Made by a program: the position numbers and the translations under genes | Assembly (NCBI GenBank): GCA_965206615.1 | Contig: OZ242219.1 | Coordinates: 496,001 to 560,000 of the forward strand | Direction: 5' to 3' | Source: VXNE01 sp965206615 | Lineage (GTDB): Bacteria; Pseudomonadota; Gammaproteobacteria; Pseudomonadales; Azotimanducaceae | DNA: 64,000 bases | Shown: positions 44,194-52,691 of the stretch, piece by piece | Layout of the letters: every line of letters begins with the position of its first letter | Numbering within the stretch: position 1 is the stretch's first letter | Notes under the pieces: model-generated | What the model was told of the DNA's origin: nothing | The model's database searches: none | Seen by the model: the letters and a program-made list of their open reading frames with translations, nothing else

Positions 44194-44238
44194 TTTGGTC
44201 TTCCGGTATTTGGTCTTCCGGTATTTGGTCTTCTGGTA
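44194..44238 (+). repeat. Three tandem 15-bp repeats before thrS
   Basis: The unit TTTGGTCTTCCGGTA occurs at 44194-44208 and 44209-44223, and with one change (TTTGGTCTTCTGGTA) at 44224-44238. It lies between the leader terminator and the thrS start and is noticeably A+T-richer than its surroundings. Confidence 0.8.
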
Positions 44239-44254
44239 AAGGCGGCAGCGAAGG

Positions 44255-46093
44255 ATGAGTCTCGAACACAGCGGCGGTCAGAGCGCCGACAGCGACCTGT
44301 ACCGGATCCGGCACAGCCTGGCGCATGTGATGGCGCAGGCGGTCCTCGAGTTGCGGCCGGAGTCGACGCTGGGCTTCGGCCCGCCCATCGCGGACGGCTT
44401 CTACTACGATTTCCTCCTCTCCGAGCCGCTGAACGAGGACGACTTCCCCGAGATCGAGCGCCGCATGCGCAAGATCCTCAAGCAGGGCCAGCGCTTCTAC
44501 CGCGAAGAACTCGGCGGCGACGACGCGCTTGCGCGGATCGAGGAGATGGGCGAGCCCTACAAGCGCGAATACGCGGCAGAACTGCTCTCCCGGCCCGACC
44601 TCGACGGACTGTCGTTCTACCGCAACGGTTCGTTCCTCGACATGTGCGAGGGCCCCCACGTGGACACGACCCGCGACATCCCCCGCGACGCCTTCAAGCT
44701 GCGCAACCTCGCCGGCGCCTACTGGCGGGGCGACTCCGACAACGTGATGATGACGCGGATCTACGCCTGGGCATTCGAGAGCAGGGAGATCCTCGACGCC
44801 CATGTCGCGAGGTGGCAACTTGCCCAGGAGCGGGACCACAAGAAGCTCGGGCGGGAACTCGACATCTTCCACCTCGACGAACTGGTGGGACGCGGGCTGC
44901 CGCTGTGGCTGCCGAACGGCGCGGTCATCCGGGAGGAACTCGAGAAGCTCGCCAAGGAGATGGAGTTCCGCGCGGACTACCAGCGCGTGGCGACGCCGCA
45001 CCTCGCGAAGGCGGACCTGTACCGCAAATCGGGGCACCTGCCGTACTACGCGGACGACATGTTCCCCCTGATGGAGTTGAAGGAGGCGAGCGACGACGGC
45101 GAGACGGTCAAGGAGGCCTACGTCCTGCGGCCCATGAACTGCCCGCATCACCACAGCATCTTCGCGGCCCGACCCCGGAGCTACCGCGAACTGCCGCTGC
45201 GCCTCGCGGAGTACGGGCACGTGTACCGCTTCGAGGAGTCCGGTGCGGTCAGCGGGCTCCTGCGGGTGCGGGGGATGTGCATGAACGATGCTCACATCTA
45301 TTGCACCGAGGAGCAGATCAAGGACGAGTTCAAGGGTGTCATGCAGATGTACGCGGAGGCGTACGCGGCTTTCGGCCTGACGGACTACCGGTTGCGACTC
45401 TCGCGCTGGGATCCCGACGATCAGAAGCGCCGCGAGAAGTACGTGGACAACCCCCAGGCGTGGGCTTACTCGGAGGGCGTGGTGGCCGAAGTGCTCGACG
45501 AGATGGGCGTGGACTACCTGGATGGGCCCGGCGAGGCTGCCTTCTACGGACCCAAGATCGACATCCTTTGCCGCACCGTGACCGGCCGGGAAGAACAGCT
45601 CGGCACGGTGCAACTCGACTTCGCGCAACCCGGGCGGCTGGGACTGGTCTACGTCGGCGCCGACGGTGCCGAGCACACGCCCTACTGCATCCATCGCGCG
45701 CCCCTCTCGACACACGAGCGCATGACGGCGCTTCTGATCGAGCACTTCGGCGGCGCGTTCCCGACATGGCTGGCCCCGGTTCAGGTACGCGTGATCACCG
45801 TCTCCGATCAGTTCGACGCCTACGGGCAGGCGATCGTGGACCGGCTGCGCACACGCTTCGTGCGGGCGGAGATGGCATCGCGCAGCGACACCGTCGGCAA
45901 GAAGATCCGCGCGGGCACCACGCGCAAGATCCCGAACCTGCTCGTCGTGGGAGAACGGGAGCAGGCCGACAACACCGTCACGCTCAGGCGTTACGGAGTT
46001 CAGCGGCAGCAGACCATGCCGCTTGACGAGTTCGAAGCCTGGATCGGGGAACAGATCGCGACGCGCGCGCTGGCGGAGACGGCGCCGGCTTGA
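44255..46093 (+). CDS. thrS: Threonyl-tRNA synthetase lacking the TGS domain
   Basis: A 612-residue class II synthetase that charges tRNA-Thr. The N-terminal TGS (N1) domain of about 60 residues found in E. coli ThrRS is missing; the protein starts almost at the editing domain, whose residues H20 and H24 (RHSLAHVMAQ) and C131 and H135 (DMCEGPHVD) are intact. The catalytic core has the zinc Cys in RPMNCPHHH and the class II motifs (YRFEESGAVSGLLRVRGM; GPKIDI; HRAPLSTHERM), followed by the anticodon-binding domain (PVQVRVITVSDQ). ATG 44255 has AAGG almost adjacent, and AAAGG lies 12 bases upstream. The infC-rpmI-rplT genes that often follow thrS are absent; prc converges instead. Confidence 0.96.
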   Translation: MSLEHSGGQSADSDLYRIRHSLAHVMAQAVLELRPESTLGFGPPIADGFYYDFLLSEPLNEDDFPEIERRMRKILKQGQRFYREELGGDDALARIEEMGEPYKREYAAELLSRPDLDGLSFYRNGSFLDMCEGPHVDTTRDIPRDAFKLRNLAGAYWRGDSDNVMMTRIYAWAFESREILDAHVARWQLAQERDHKKLGRELDIFHLDELVGRGLPLWLPNGAVIREELEKLAKEMEFRADYQRVATPHLAKADLYRKSGHLPYYADDMFPLMELKEASDDGETVKEAYVLRPMNCPHHHSIFAARPRSYRELPLRLAEYGHVYRFEESGAVSGLLRVRGMCMNDAHIYCTEEQIKDEFKGVMQMYAEAYAAFGLTDYRLRLSRWDPDDQKRREKYVDNPQAWAYSEGVVAEVLDEMGVDYLDGPGEAAFYGPKIDILCRTVTGREEQLGTVQLDFAQPGRLGLVYVGADGAEHTPYCIHRAPLSTHERMTALLIEHFGGAFPTWLAPVQVRVITVSDQFDAYGQAIVDRLRTRFVRAEMASRSDTVGKKIRAGTTRKIPNLLVVGEREQADNTVTLRRYGVQRQQTMPLDEFEAWIGEQIATRALAETAPA

Positions 46094-46158
46094 AGCCGTG
46101 GAGCCAAGCGCTGGTGCGCCGTCCAGGCGGCGTGCCGGACCCAGTGCCCGACGGCCTG

Positions 46159-48270
46159 TCAGGAGGCTGAGCCGCCCTCGACCATCGCCACCTGGCGCCG
46201 TATCCCGATGTAGTCGAGGAGGATCTGTCCGGTCTCGCGCAGCATGGGGTCTTGCAGCGGGTCCGGTGCTGCGTCGTCTCCTTCCTCGTCGACGGCATCG
46301 AGTTCCTCGATGCTCGCGACCGGCTCCTCGCCCTTTGCCAGGAGCAGGGTGTTTTCGAGGTCCAGGCGCCAATCTTCGTACTCGGCCTTCTCGCGGTCGC
46401 GCGTCTCGCGGTTCAGCGAGATGTGCGTCTTGACGCGATCGAGCGCGTTGCGTTCGGAGAGGGCGCGCAGGTACTCGAAATCCGGGTCGCCTGCCGCGCG
46501 CGAGCGGTGCCTGTCGGTGAGGGCATCGACGAACTGCGATACCTCGTCGCGCTTGAGATACCGCGCGGGCGCTGCCATGTCCCAGGGCAACGCGTCGTCC
46601 AGGGCGCTCTCGCCGATGCGGTCGGCGTCGTAGGTTTCGGGGAACTCGATGTCCGGCGACACGCCCTGGTGCTGCGTGCTCTGCCCGGAGGGCAGGTAGT
46701 ACTTCGCCTGGGTGACCTTGAGCTGGCCCCGGTTGAGCGGGAATAGCGTCTGTACGGTGCCCTTGCCGAACGTGCGGCTGCCGGTGACGATGCCGCGCTC
46801 GTAGTCCTGGATGGCGCCGGCGAAGATCTCCGAGGCCGATGCGGAGAGCCGGTTGACGAGCACGGCGAGCGGTCCGTCCCACTCGGCGCCGCCGCGCTGG
46901 TCCGAATGCACCTGCGTCTCGCGGTGCTGCACCTTGACCTGCACGATCGGGCCGGAATCGATGAAGAGGCCGGCCAGCATCTGCGCCTCCTGCAGGGAGC
47001 CGCCGCCGTTGTTGCGCAGGTCGACGACGAGCCCCTCCACGCCCTCTTCCTTGAGTTCGTCGATCAGCCGCCGGACATCTCGGGTCGTGCTCTTCGCGTT
47101 CTCGGAATCCGTCTGCATCGCCCTGAAGTCGGCATAGAACGTGGGCACTTCGATGACGCCTACCTTGCGGGTGACGCCGCCGGCTTCGTAGCTGAGCAGC
47201 CGCTTCCGGGCAGCCTGCTCTTCGAGCAGAACGGTGTTGCGCACGATGCGGACCTCACTCGTGACGCCTTCGTCGCCGCCGGCGGGAATGACCTCGAGCC
47301 GGACCACGGAGCCTTTCGGACCGCGAATGAGAGCCACCACTTCGTCGAGCCGCCAGCCGACCACGTCGACGATCACGCCGCCGTCGCCCTGGCCCACGCC
47401 GACGATGCGGTCGGCGGGCCCGAGGACGCCGTTCTTGTCGGCGGGCCCGGCCGGGACGAGGCGCCGCACCGTCGTGTACTCGTCCTTGTTCTCGAGCACC
47501 GCGCCGATGCCTTCGAGGGACAGCGACATGTTGATGTTGAAGTTCTCGGACGTGCGTGGCGAGAAATACTGGGTGTGCGGGTCGTAAGTACTCGCGAACG
47601 CATTGACGTACAACGCGAACGCGTCCTCGCTGCGAGTGCGTGCGGTCTGCTTGAGCCGGTTCCGGTACCGCTTGGTGAGCAGTTCCTCGATTTCCTCGAG
47701 TTCCCGACCGTTCAGCAGCATGCCGAGCACCGACGCCTTCAGCCGCCGGTGCCACAGGTCGTTCATCTGTACCCGGTCCGCTGGCCACGAGGCGTTGCCA
47801 CGGTCGATCTCGAGGGTTTCGTCGAGCGTGAAGTCGAGCGTTCCCAGGCCCATGCCTATGGTGTCGAGGAGGAACTCGAGGCGGTCGGAGACGCGATCCT
47901 GGAAGAGGTTGAATACCTCGAACGCAGGCTCGAGATCACCCCGTTTGAGTGCGTCGTCGAGGGCGAAACGGTAGCGCTGGTCGAGCGTTCGCACGTCTTC
48001 GGCCAGCAGGTAGGCGCGGCCCGGGTCCAGGGTGTCGAGATAGTTGTCGAACACCTCGGACGAGACGAGGTCGTCGATCTTCCTGGTTTCGTAGTGGTGC
48101 TGGCGCAGCTGGTCGACGATCGTGAGCGACGTACGCGGATGCTCGGGCATCGGCGCAAGCGAAACCGGGCGTTCGATGGTGCCGAAAGCGACTTGAGGTG
48201 GGTCGGCGGCAAGCACCGCCGTGCAGGTCAGCGCGGCCAGGCAGGCGCCGAACGGCCGTCGGATGGTCAT
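46159..48270 (-). CDS. prc: Tail-specific (C-terminal processing) periplasmic protease
   Basis: A 703-residue S41 peptidase. The signal peptide is MTIRRPFGACLAALTCTAVL, cleaved after about residue 21. An N-terminal helical region (RTLDQRYRFALDDALKRG) is followed by a PDZ domain (about 240-330, SLEGIGAVLENKDEYTTVRRL), then the protease core with the nucleophile Ser in RLSASASEIFAG (about 474) and the general-base Lys in RTFGKGTVQTLF (about 501). The C-terminal extension matches the long Prc/Tsp type of E. coli (about 680 residues) and not short CtpA forms. It degrades or trims periplasmic proteins and affects cell-wall enzymes. It converges on thrS. Confidence 0.94.
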   Translation of the reverse strand: MTIRRPFGACLAALTCTAVLAADPPQVAFGTIERPVSLAPMPEHPRTSLTIVDQLRQHHYETRKIDDLVSSEVFDNYLDTLDPGRAYLLAEDVRTLDQRYRFALDDALKRGDLEPAFEVFNLFQDRVSDRLEFLLDTIGMGLGTLDFTLDETLEIDRGNASWPADRVQMNDLWHRRLKASVLGMLLNGRELEEIEELLTKRYRNRLKQTARTRSEDAFALYVNAFASTYDPHTQYFSPRTSENFNINMSLSLEGIGAVLENKDEYTTVRRLVPAGPADKNGVLGPADRIVGVGQGDGGVIVDVVGWRLDEVVALIRGPKGSVVRLEVIPAGGDEGVTSEVRIVRNTVLLEEQAARKRLLSYEAGGVTRKVGVIEVPTFYADFRAMQTDSENAKSTTRDVRRLIDELKEEGVEGLVVDLRNNGGGSLQEAQMLAGLFIDSGPIVQVKVQHRETQVHSDQRGGAEWDGPLAVLVNRLSASASEIFAGAIQDYERGIVTGSRTFGKGTVQTLFPLNRGQLKVTQAKYYLPSGQSTQHQGVSPDIEFPETYDADRIGESALDDALPWDMAAPARYLKRDEVSQFVDALTDRHRSRAAGDPDFEYLRALSERNALDRVKTHISLNRETRDREKAEYEDWRLDLENTLLLAKGEEPVASIEELDAVDEEGDDAAPDPLQDPMLRETGQILLDYIGIRRQVAMVEGGSAS

Positions 48271-48470
48271 GTACTGCCCGAGCCCTGCATGATCGATCTC
48301 CTTGTGCGTGCGGTGTGACGCGGACGGGGAATGTAACGCGAGCGTGGTCTGGAATATATAGCGCCGCTACGCCCGGCCATCAAGCGCGACGGCCGGGGAG
48401 CGGCGCGCTTGCTTCGGTGTCCGGCGCGGTTCATCGTAGCCTCATCGAGGTGGCGCAGGCGGGAATCGGC

Positions 48471-48674
48471 ATGGCGCGAAGGCACGGCAGTTCCATCCGG
48501 TGGGTGGTGCCCGCGGCGCTGACGGCCTGTCTCGGCATCGCGTGGCTCGCCCGCGTTTTCGAAATAGACACGGGGGAACTCCTGGACTTCCTCGTGACCA
48601 GCATCGGCTTTGTGGCGGTACTCGCCCTGCTCGCGGCGCTGGCCGCCGCGGTCATTCGCTGGACGCGCCGTTGA
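48471..48674 (+). CDS. Small two-span membrane protein
   Basis: 67 residues from ATG 48471 with two hydrophobic helices (WVVPAALTACLGIAWLARVF and LVTSIGFVAVLALLAALAAAVI) and a basic tail. GTG 48451 is in frame and would add seven residues. No family is recognised. It lies between divergent prc and convergent lepB. Confidence 0.5.
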   Translation: MARRHGSSIRWVVPAALTACLGIAWLARVFEIDTGELLDFLVTSIGFVAVLALLAALAAAVIRWTRR

Positions 48675-48707
48675 GACGCCGCGCCGATGGCGAGGCGCGG
48701 TCCCGGT

Positions 48708-49472
48708 CTACGGCAGGTCGGTGAAGAACCGGTCGATGCGCGGCGCGTAGTAGTTGTCGTAGTTCAGCGAGAACGCGATCGCGTGTGCGCGTCCGAGCAC
48801 CCGGTCGCGTGCCACGGGACCGATTCTGCGGAAGTCGCCGCTGTTGTCCCGGTTGTCGCCGAGCACCAGGTAGTGATCGTCGGGCACCACCACGGGGCCG
48901 AACGATGAGTAGCCCGGATCGATGGGCGACTTTCGCACCATGATGATGCGGGAACTCTCCAGGACGGTCTCCCGGAAGAGCTTGTAGCTGCTCGAGGGCT
49001 GCAACGGCAGCGTTCGCATTTCCGCTTCGGTCAACGGTTGGTAGGTCGCCGGGATACCGTTGATGCTCAGCCGGTTGCGGCGCAGTTCCACGGTGTCGCC
49101 CGGCATGCCGACCACGCGTTTCACGAACAGCCGCTCATCGAGCGGAGACGGGAACGTGATCACATCGCCGCGCTCGGGAGCGGACCACTGTGAGATGCGC
49201 GTCAACGTGAAAGGCACCCGCAGGTCGTAGGCCAGCTTGTCCACCACGATGCGGTCGCCCGGGAGGATCGTCGGTTGCATGGAACCCGATGGCACCTGGT
49301 TCCAGTCGGCGATCGCCGAGCGGAACACCAGCATGACGGCGACGAACAGGGCGAACCCGCGCCATTCGCGCCAGATCTTGGCGAGTCTTTCCTGCATGGC
49401 GTCGGGTGTGTCCGAGTATCGAGGGGGGGCATTGAAACGCATGGCTTGGGGCAGATCAAGCCGGCGAGGCAT
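48708..49472 (-). CDS. lepB: Signal peptidase I
   Basis: A 254-residue inner-membrane serine protease that removes signal peptides from exported proteins. There is one membrane helix near residues 38-52 (GFALFVAVMLVFRSAIA). The nucleophile is Ser 64 in VPSGSMQPT, the general base is Lys 118 in RLFVKRVVGMPGD, and the GDNRDNSGDFR box lies near the C-terminus. E. coli LepB has two helices; the single-helix form here is common in other proteobacteria. ATG 49472 overlaps the stop of the upstream gene (TGATG), so translation is coupled. ATG 49442 is an alternative. Confidence 0.95.
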   Translation of the reverse strand: MPRRLDLPQAMRFNAPPRYSDTPDAMQERLAKIWREWRGFALFVAVMLVFRSAIADWNQVPSGSMQPTILPGDRIVVDKLAYDLRVPFTLTRISQWSAPERGDVITFPSPLDERLFVKRVVGMPGDTVELRRNRLSINGIPATYQPLTEAEMRTLPLQPSSSYKLFRETVLESSRIIMVRKSPIDPGYSSFGPVVVPDDHYLVLGDNRDNSGDFRRIGPVARDRVLGRAHAIAFSLNYDNYYAPRIDRFFTDLP

Positions 49473-50077
49473 CACTGCGCAGTGTTCTCCTCCAGGATGC
49501 GCTGACGCTCGACCAGCTCTCCCGCGAGGCGCTGGTACCAGGCGGCGAGTCCGCGATCGTCGCGTCGCCGGGTCACGTAGCGGGGCATCGCGCCGCTGCC
49601 AACGGAGTCGTCGGGGATCACGAAGTAGCCATCGAGCAGCCCCTCGTCGAGCAGGTACTCGAGGTGGTCGAGGGGCCTGACGGGCTGCACTTCGGCGTAC
49701 GTGGCGAAGGACACGCCGGGCGCCTCGGCGACGACCGCGTCGGCGTTTTCGATCCACCAGTCGGCGAACCGCTCCCGCAGGTCCGCCGGGGATCGGATGC
49801 GACCCGACTCGACGACGAGTGTATGGATCAACTCGGCGACAGGCGTTTCGAGGGACGCGCGCGCGGCGACCGCCCCGGCGAGGAGTGGATCCTCTCGCGG
49901 TGCCCTTGCGAGGGCGTCCAGGAATGCCGCGACGTCATCGGCGACGATGCGCCGACGGATGGCGTCGCCCAACCACCCCGACCGGTCGAGCACGGCGTAA
50001 CGGACCGCGAGGCCTTCGGAGGGGGGCAATCCGGGCAGGACGGCGACAGCCAGGGCCAGCATCGGGACGGCCACCAC
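49472..50077 (-). CDS. Membrane-anchored protein with an ABC-2 (NatB)-like extracytoplasmic segment
   Basis: About 201 residues if it begins at GTG 50077. ATG 50062 and a longer reading from within the DUF1244 gene are alternatives, since no good ribosome binding site is present. It has one N-terminal hydrophobic helix (VAVPMLALAVAVLPGLPPSEG) and a soluble domain with HLEYLLDEGLLDGYFVIPDDSVGSG, which recalls the exported domain of ABC-2 permeases of the NatB type, but the remaining permease helices are absent. It is sandwiched between the DUF1244 gene and lepB with overlapping ends. Function unknown. Confidence 0.5.
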   Translation of the reverse strand: MVAVPMLALAVAVLPGLPPSEGLAVRYAVLDRSGWLGDAIRRRIVADDVAAFLDALARAPREDPLLAGAVAARASLETPVAELIHTLVVESGRIRSPADLRERFADWWIENADAVVAEAPGVSFATYAEVQPVRPLDHLEYLLDEGLLDGYFVIPDDSVGSGAMPRYVTRRRDDRGLAAWYQRLAGELVERQRILEENTAQ

Positions 50078-50133
50078 CAGGGCGACGACGCCGGATCGCC
50101 GGAACGGTCTGCGCCGTCTCGGCGAACGCTCCG

Positions 50134-50439
50134 CTACTGCTGTTGCTGACGTCGCAGCGCCGCGAGCTGTTCCGGCGTCGCCTCGCGCTGATGTTTCTCT
50201 TTCCACTCGGCGTAGGGCATTCCGTAGACGATCTCCCTGGCCCGGTTGTAGTCCACCGGCGTGCCCCGTTCCTCGGCAGCCGCCACGTACCACTTCGACA
50301 GGCAGTTGCGGCAGAAGCCGGCGAGGTTCATGAGATCGATGTTCTGCACCTCCTGGTGCTCGTCGAGATGTGCAAGGAGGCGACGGAACACCGCGGCCTC
50401 GAGGACCTCGGCACCGGTTTCGTTGCGGTCTGCAGCCAT
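50134..50439 (-). CDS. DUF1244 family protein
   Basis: A 101-residue protein matching DUF1244: AVFRRLLAHLDEHQEVQNIDLMN, GFCRNCLSKWY with two conserved cysteines, and AREIVYGMPYAEWK. The family is widespread in alpha- and gammaproteobacteria and has no established function. It ends in a poly-Gln tail (RRQQQQ). It is the first gene of a probable operon with the membrane-anchored protein and lepB, and it diverges from the terC-like gene. Confidence 0.88.
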   Translation of the reverse strand: MAADRNETGAEVLEAAVFRRLLAHLDEHQEVQNIDLMNLAGFCRNCLSKWYVAAAEERGTPVDYNRAREIVYGMPYAEWKEKHQREATPEQLAALRRQQQQ

Positions 50440-50483
50440 GTTGTACTTCCGCCCGTTGCGGTAACGCCAGCCATGATAGTCCC

Positions 50484-51251
50484 ATGCTCGACCTGCTCGC
50501 CAACCCGGAGGCGTGGTTCGCCTTCCTGACGTTGTCCCTCCTCGAGATCGTTCTCGGCATCGACAACATCGTTTTCATCTCGATCCTGACTGGCAGGCTC
50601 CCGGAGCATCAGCGCGCGAAGGCGCGCCTGCTCGGGCTCAGCCTCGCCATGGTGATGCGGATCGCGCTCCTGGTGTCGCTGTCGTGGATCATGAGCCTGT
50701 CGGCGGACCTCTTCGAAGTGTTCGGCCACGGGATTTCCTGGCGGGACATCATCCTGATCGGCGGGGGCGCGTTCCTCATCGCCAAGTCGACCCGGGAGAT
50801 GCACAACTCCCTCGAGTATCACGCGCCGAATGAGGGCGGCGGCGTCGCGGTGGCGAGCCTCGGTATCGTGCTGTTTCAGATCGCCGTGATCGATATCGTC
50901 TTTTCGCTCGACTCGGTCATCACGGCGGTCGGGCTGGTTCAGGACCTGCCCGTGATGATCGCCGCGATCGTCACCGCCGTGCTGGTGATGATGGTGGCGG
51001 CGGGTCCGGTGAGCCGCTTCATCGAGGACCATCCGGCGCTCAAGATGCTGGCGCTCTCGTTCCTGCTGATCATCGGTTTCGCTCTCGCGGCGGAGGGCGC
51101 GGGCCTGCGCGTTCCCAAGGGTTACATCTACTTCGCGATGGGTTTCTCGTTGTTCGTGGAGATGCTGAACATCGGTGCGAAGCGCAATCCGGTGAAGCTG
51201 CGCAAGGCGCAGCTCGGGGACCTTCTGCAGACGCCCGACGCGTCCCCGTGA
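50484..51251 (+). CDS. TerC-family integral membrane protein
   Basis: A 255-residue membrane protein with about seven helices. LSLLEIVLGIDNIVFISIL with the conserved Glu and Asp pair in the first helix and VFSLDSVITAVGL in the fifth are the family signature. TerC proteins are linked to tellurite resistance and, more recently, to manganese export and metalation of exported proteins. It resembles the YkoY/YceF-type solitary members. ATG 50484 is chosen. It diverges from the DUF1244 gene with only 44 bp between starts. Confidence 0.9.
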   Translation: MLDLLANPEAWFAFLTLSLLEIVLGIDNIVFISILTGRLPEHQRAKARLLGLSLAMVMRIALLVSLSWIMSLSADLFEVFGHGISWRDIILIGGGAFLIAKSTREMHNSLEYHAPNEGGGVAVASLGIVLFQIAVIDIVFSLDSVITAVGLVQDLPVMIAAIVTAVLVMMVAAGPVSRFIEDHPALKMLALSFLLIIGFALAAEGAGLRVPKGYIYFAMGFSLFVEMLNIGAKRNPVKLRKAQLGDLLQTPDASP

Positions 51252-51271
51252 CGTGCCGCTGACGTGCGCGG

Positions 51272-52048
51272 TCAGGCGGCCCGGTCGCGCAGGAAGACGA
51301 GTTCGTCGGCACTCGACTGTTCGTGCGAGAACCGGTAGCCCTGCCAGTCGAAGTCCTTGAGACCCTTGACGGTGTCGATGCGGTTGCGCACGACGAAGCT
51401 GACCATGGCTCCCCGCGCCTTCTTCGCGAAGAAGCTCACGAACATGTAGCGCCCGTTCTTCAGGTCCTTGAATACCGGGGTGACGAGCCGCGCATCGAGG
51501 CGGGCCGGGTCGACGGCGTTCCAGTATTCGTTGGACGCGAGATTGACGAGGGTGCGCGTACGATGGGCGTCGAGTTCGCAGCGCAGCGTGTCCGTCAGCC
51601 GTTCGCTCCAGAAGGCGTAGAGGTCCCGTCCGCGCGGATTCGCGAGGGCGGTGCCCATCTCGAGGCGATAGGGCTGGATGAGGTCGAGCGGCTTCAGGAG
51701 ACCGTACAGGCCCGACAGGATGCGGACGCGTCGCTGAGCCCAGCTGAAATCCCGTTCCGAAAAGTTCCACGCTTCCATGCCCATGTAGACATCGCCCTTG
51801 AAGGCGAGTACCGCCTGCTTCGCGTTCTTGCGCGTGAAGGGCGGCGACCATTCGTTGAAACGGTCGCAGTTGAGCTCGCCGAGTTTGGTGCTGATGTGCA
51901 TCAGATCGGAAATCTCGCCGGGGCCGAGATCCTTCAGGCGGTCGACCAGGGCCTGGGAGTCGGGGAGGAACGCTGGCTGGGAGTGCTTGCGCGTCGGCGG
52001 GGCAGAATCGAAATCCAGCGACTTCGCGGGTGAGATGACCAACAGCAT
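51272..52048 (-). CDS. yaaA: YaaA family peroxide stress protein
   Basis: A 258-residue protein with the family marks LLVISPAKSLDFDS, LMHISTKLGELN, AFKGDVYMGM, RILSGLYGLLKPLDLIQPYRLEMG, LVNLASNEYW, and RGAMVSFVVRNRI. In E. coli YaaA lowers intracellular free iron under hydrogen peroxide stress and binds DNA with a helix-hairpin-helix-like element. Length and motifs are full. GAAGGAGG lies about 11 bases before ATG 52048. It converges on the terC-like gene. Confidence 0.93.
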   Translation of the reverse strand: MLLVISPAKSLDFDSAPPTRKHSQPAFLPDSQALVDRLKDLGPGEISDLMHISTKLGELNCDRFNEWSPPFTRKNAKQAVLAFKGDVYMGMEAWNFSERDFSWAQRRVRILSGLYGLLKPLDLIQPYRLEMGTALANPRGRDLYAFWSERLTDTLRCELDAHRTRTLVNLASNEYWNAVDPARLDARLVTPVFKDLKNGRYMFVSFFAKKARGAMVSFVVRNRIDTVKGLKDFDWQGYRFSHEQSSADELVFLRDRAA

Positions 52049-52075
52049 GGCTTAAGCGGCCTCCTTCGATCGACA

Positions 52076-52097
52076 GGGCCGCAACCGTTTGCGGCCC
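52076..52097. repeat. Hairpin in the yaaA-bolA intergenic region
   Basis: A perfect 9-bp inverted repeat GGGCCGCAA / TTGCGGCCC with a 4-base loop, 28 bp upstream of the yaaA start. No T-run is present on either side. It might be an operator or a 5'-UTR structure. A -10-like TATATTAT lies at 52167-52174, facing bolA. Confidence 0.4.
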
Positions 52098-52251
52098 GGA
52101 AAATTCGAACTGTCCGGCGGCCTGCCCCGCGATCGGGGAGACGGCCCCTTTCGATGGCGAACAGACTATATTATCCCGCGCCCGCGCAACCGCAAGGCTC
52201 CGGCTGCCGTGCCGGGGGAGTCACGCGGCGCAGAGGCGGGGAGGACACGAC

Positions 52252-52572
52252 GTGAACGTGCGAGAGACCATCGAAACCAAGCTGGCCGAGGCCCTGGCCC
52301 CGGCGCACCTCGTCGTCGAGAACGAGAGCGGCAACCACAACGTTCCGCCCGGATCCGAGTCGCACTTCCGCGTCGTCCTGGTAACGGAGGGGTTCGAGGG
52401 ACGTCGGCTGATCGAACGGCATCGGGTGGTCAACGCCGTCCTGGCGGAAGAGCTCGCCGGCCCGGTCCACGCCCTCGCGTTGCACACCTATACGCCGGCG
52501 GACTGGCGCAAGCGGTTCGGTGACGCGCCGATGTCGCCGCCGTGCCTGGGTGGGAAGGCGGGGGAAGCGTGA
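52252..52572 (+). CDS. BolA family protein
   Basis: A 106-residue BolA-type protein: VRETIETKLAEALAPAHLVVENES, the SHFRVVLVTEGFEG strand and RLIERHRVVNAVLAEEL with its conserved His. BolA proteins pair with monothiol glutaredoxins in iron-sulfur cluster trafficking and affect morphology under stress. The start is GTG 52252 with GGGGAGG nine bases upstream. The final 15 residues are extra relative to the compact family. It converges on tesA with a palindromic repeat between. Confidence 0.88.
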   Translation: MNVRETIETKLAEALAPAHLVVENESGNHNVPPGSESHFRVVLVTEGFEGRRLIERHRVVNAVLAEELAGPVHALALHTYTPADWRKRFGDAPMSPPCLGGKAGEA

Positions 52573-52607
52573 CCCTTCGGGTCGTTGGGAGTTTCGCTGG
52601 CGCGAAA
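52571..52607. repeat. REP-like palindrome after the bolA-like gene
   Basis: A short hairpin GACCC-TTC-GGGTC (52571-52583) is followed by GTTTCGC-TGGC-GCGAAAG (52591-52608). The order small hairpin, TTGGGAGTTTCGC, GCGAAA is the same as at 61601-61645. It lies between convergent genes. Confidence 0.5.
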
Positions 52608-52691
52608 GCCCGGCGCAGCCAAACGCTGATGCGCTGTGTACCGCACGGAAAGCTCTGCTGAATCAGAGCTTTCCCAGGCGACGACCGCCGC

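Noticed and set aside
44078..46882. A 934-codon minus-strand frame across thrS, reading PEDQIPEDQ through the 15-bp repeats
   Set aside because: It is antisense to thrS. The repeat peptide is only the reverse reading of the tandem repeats.
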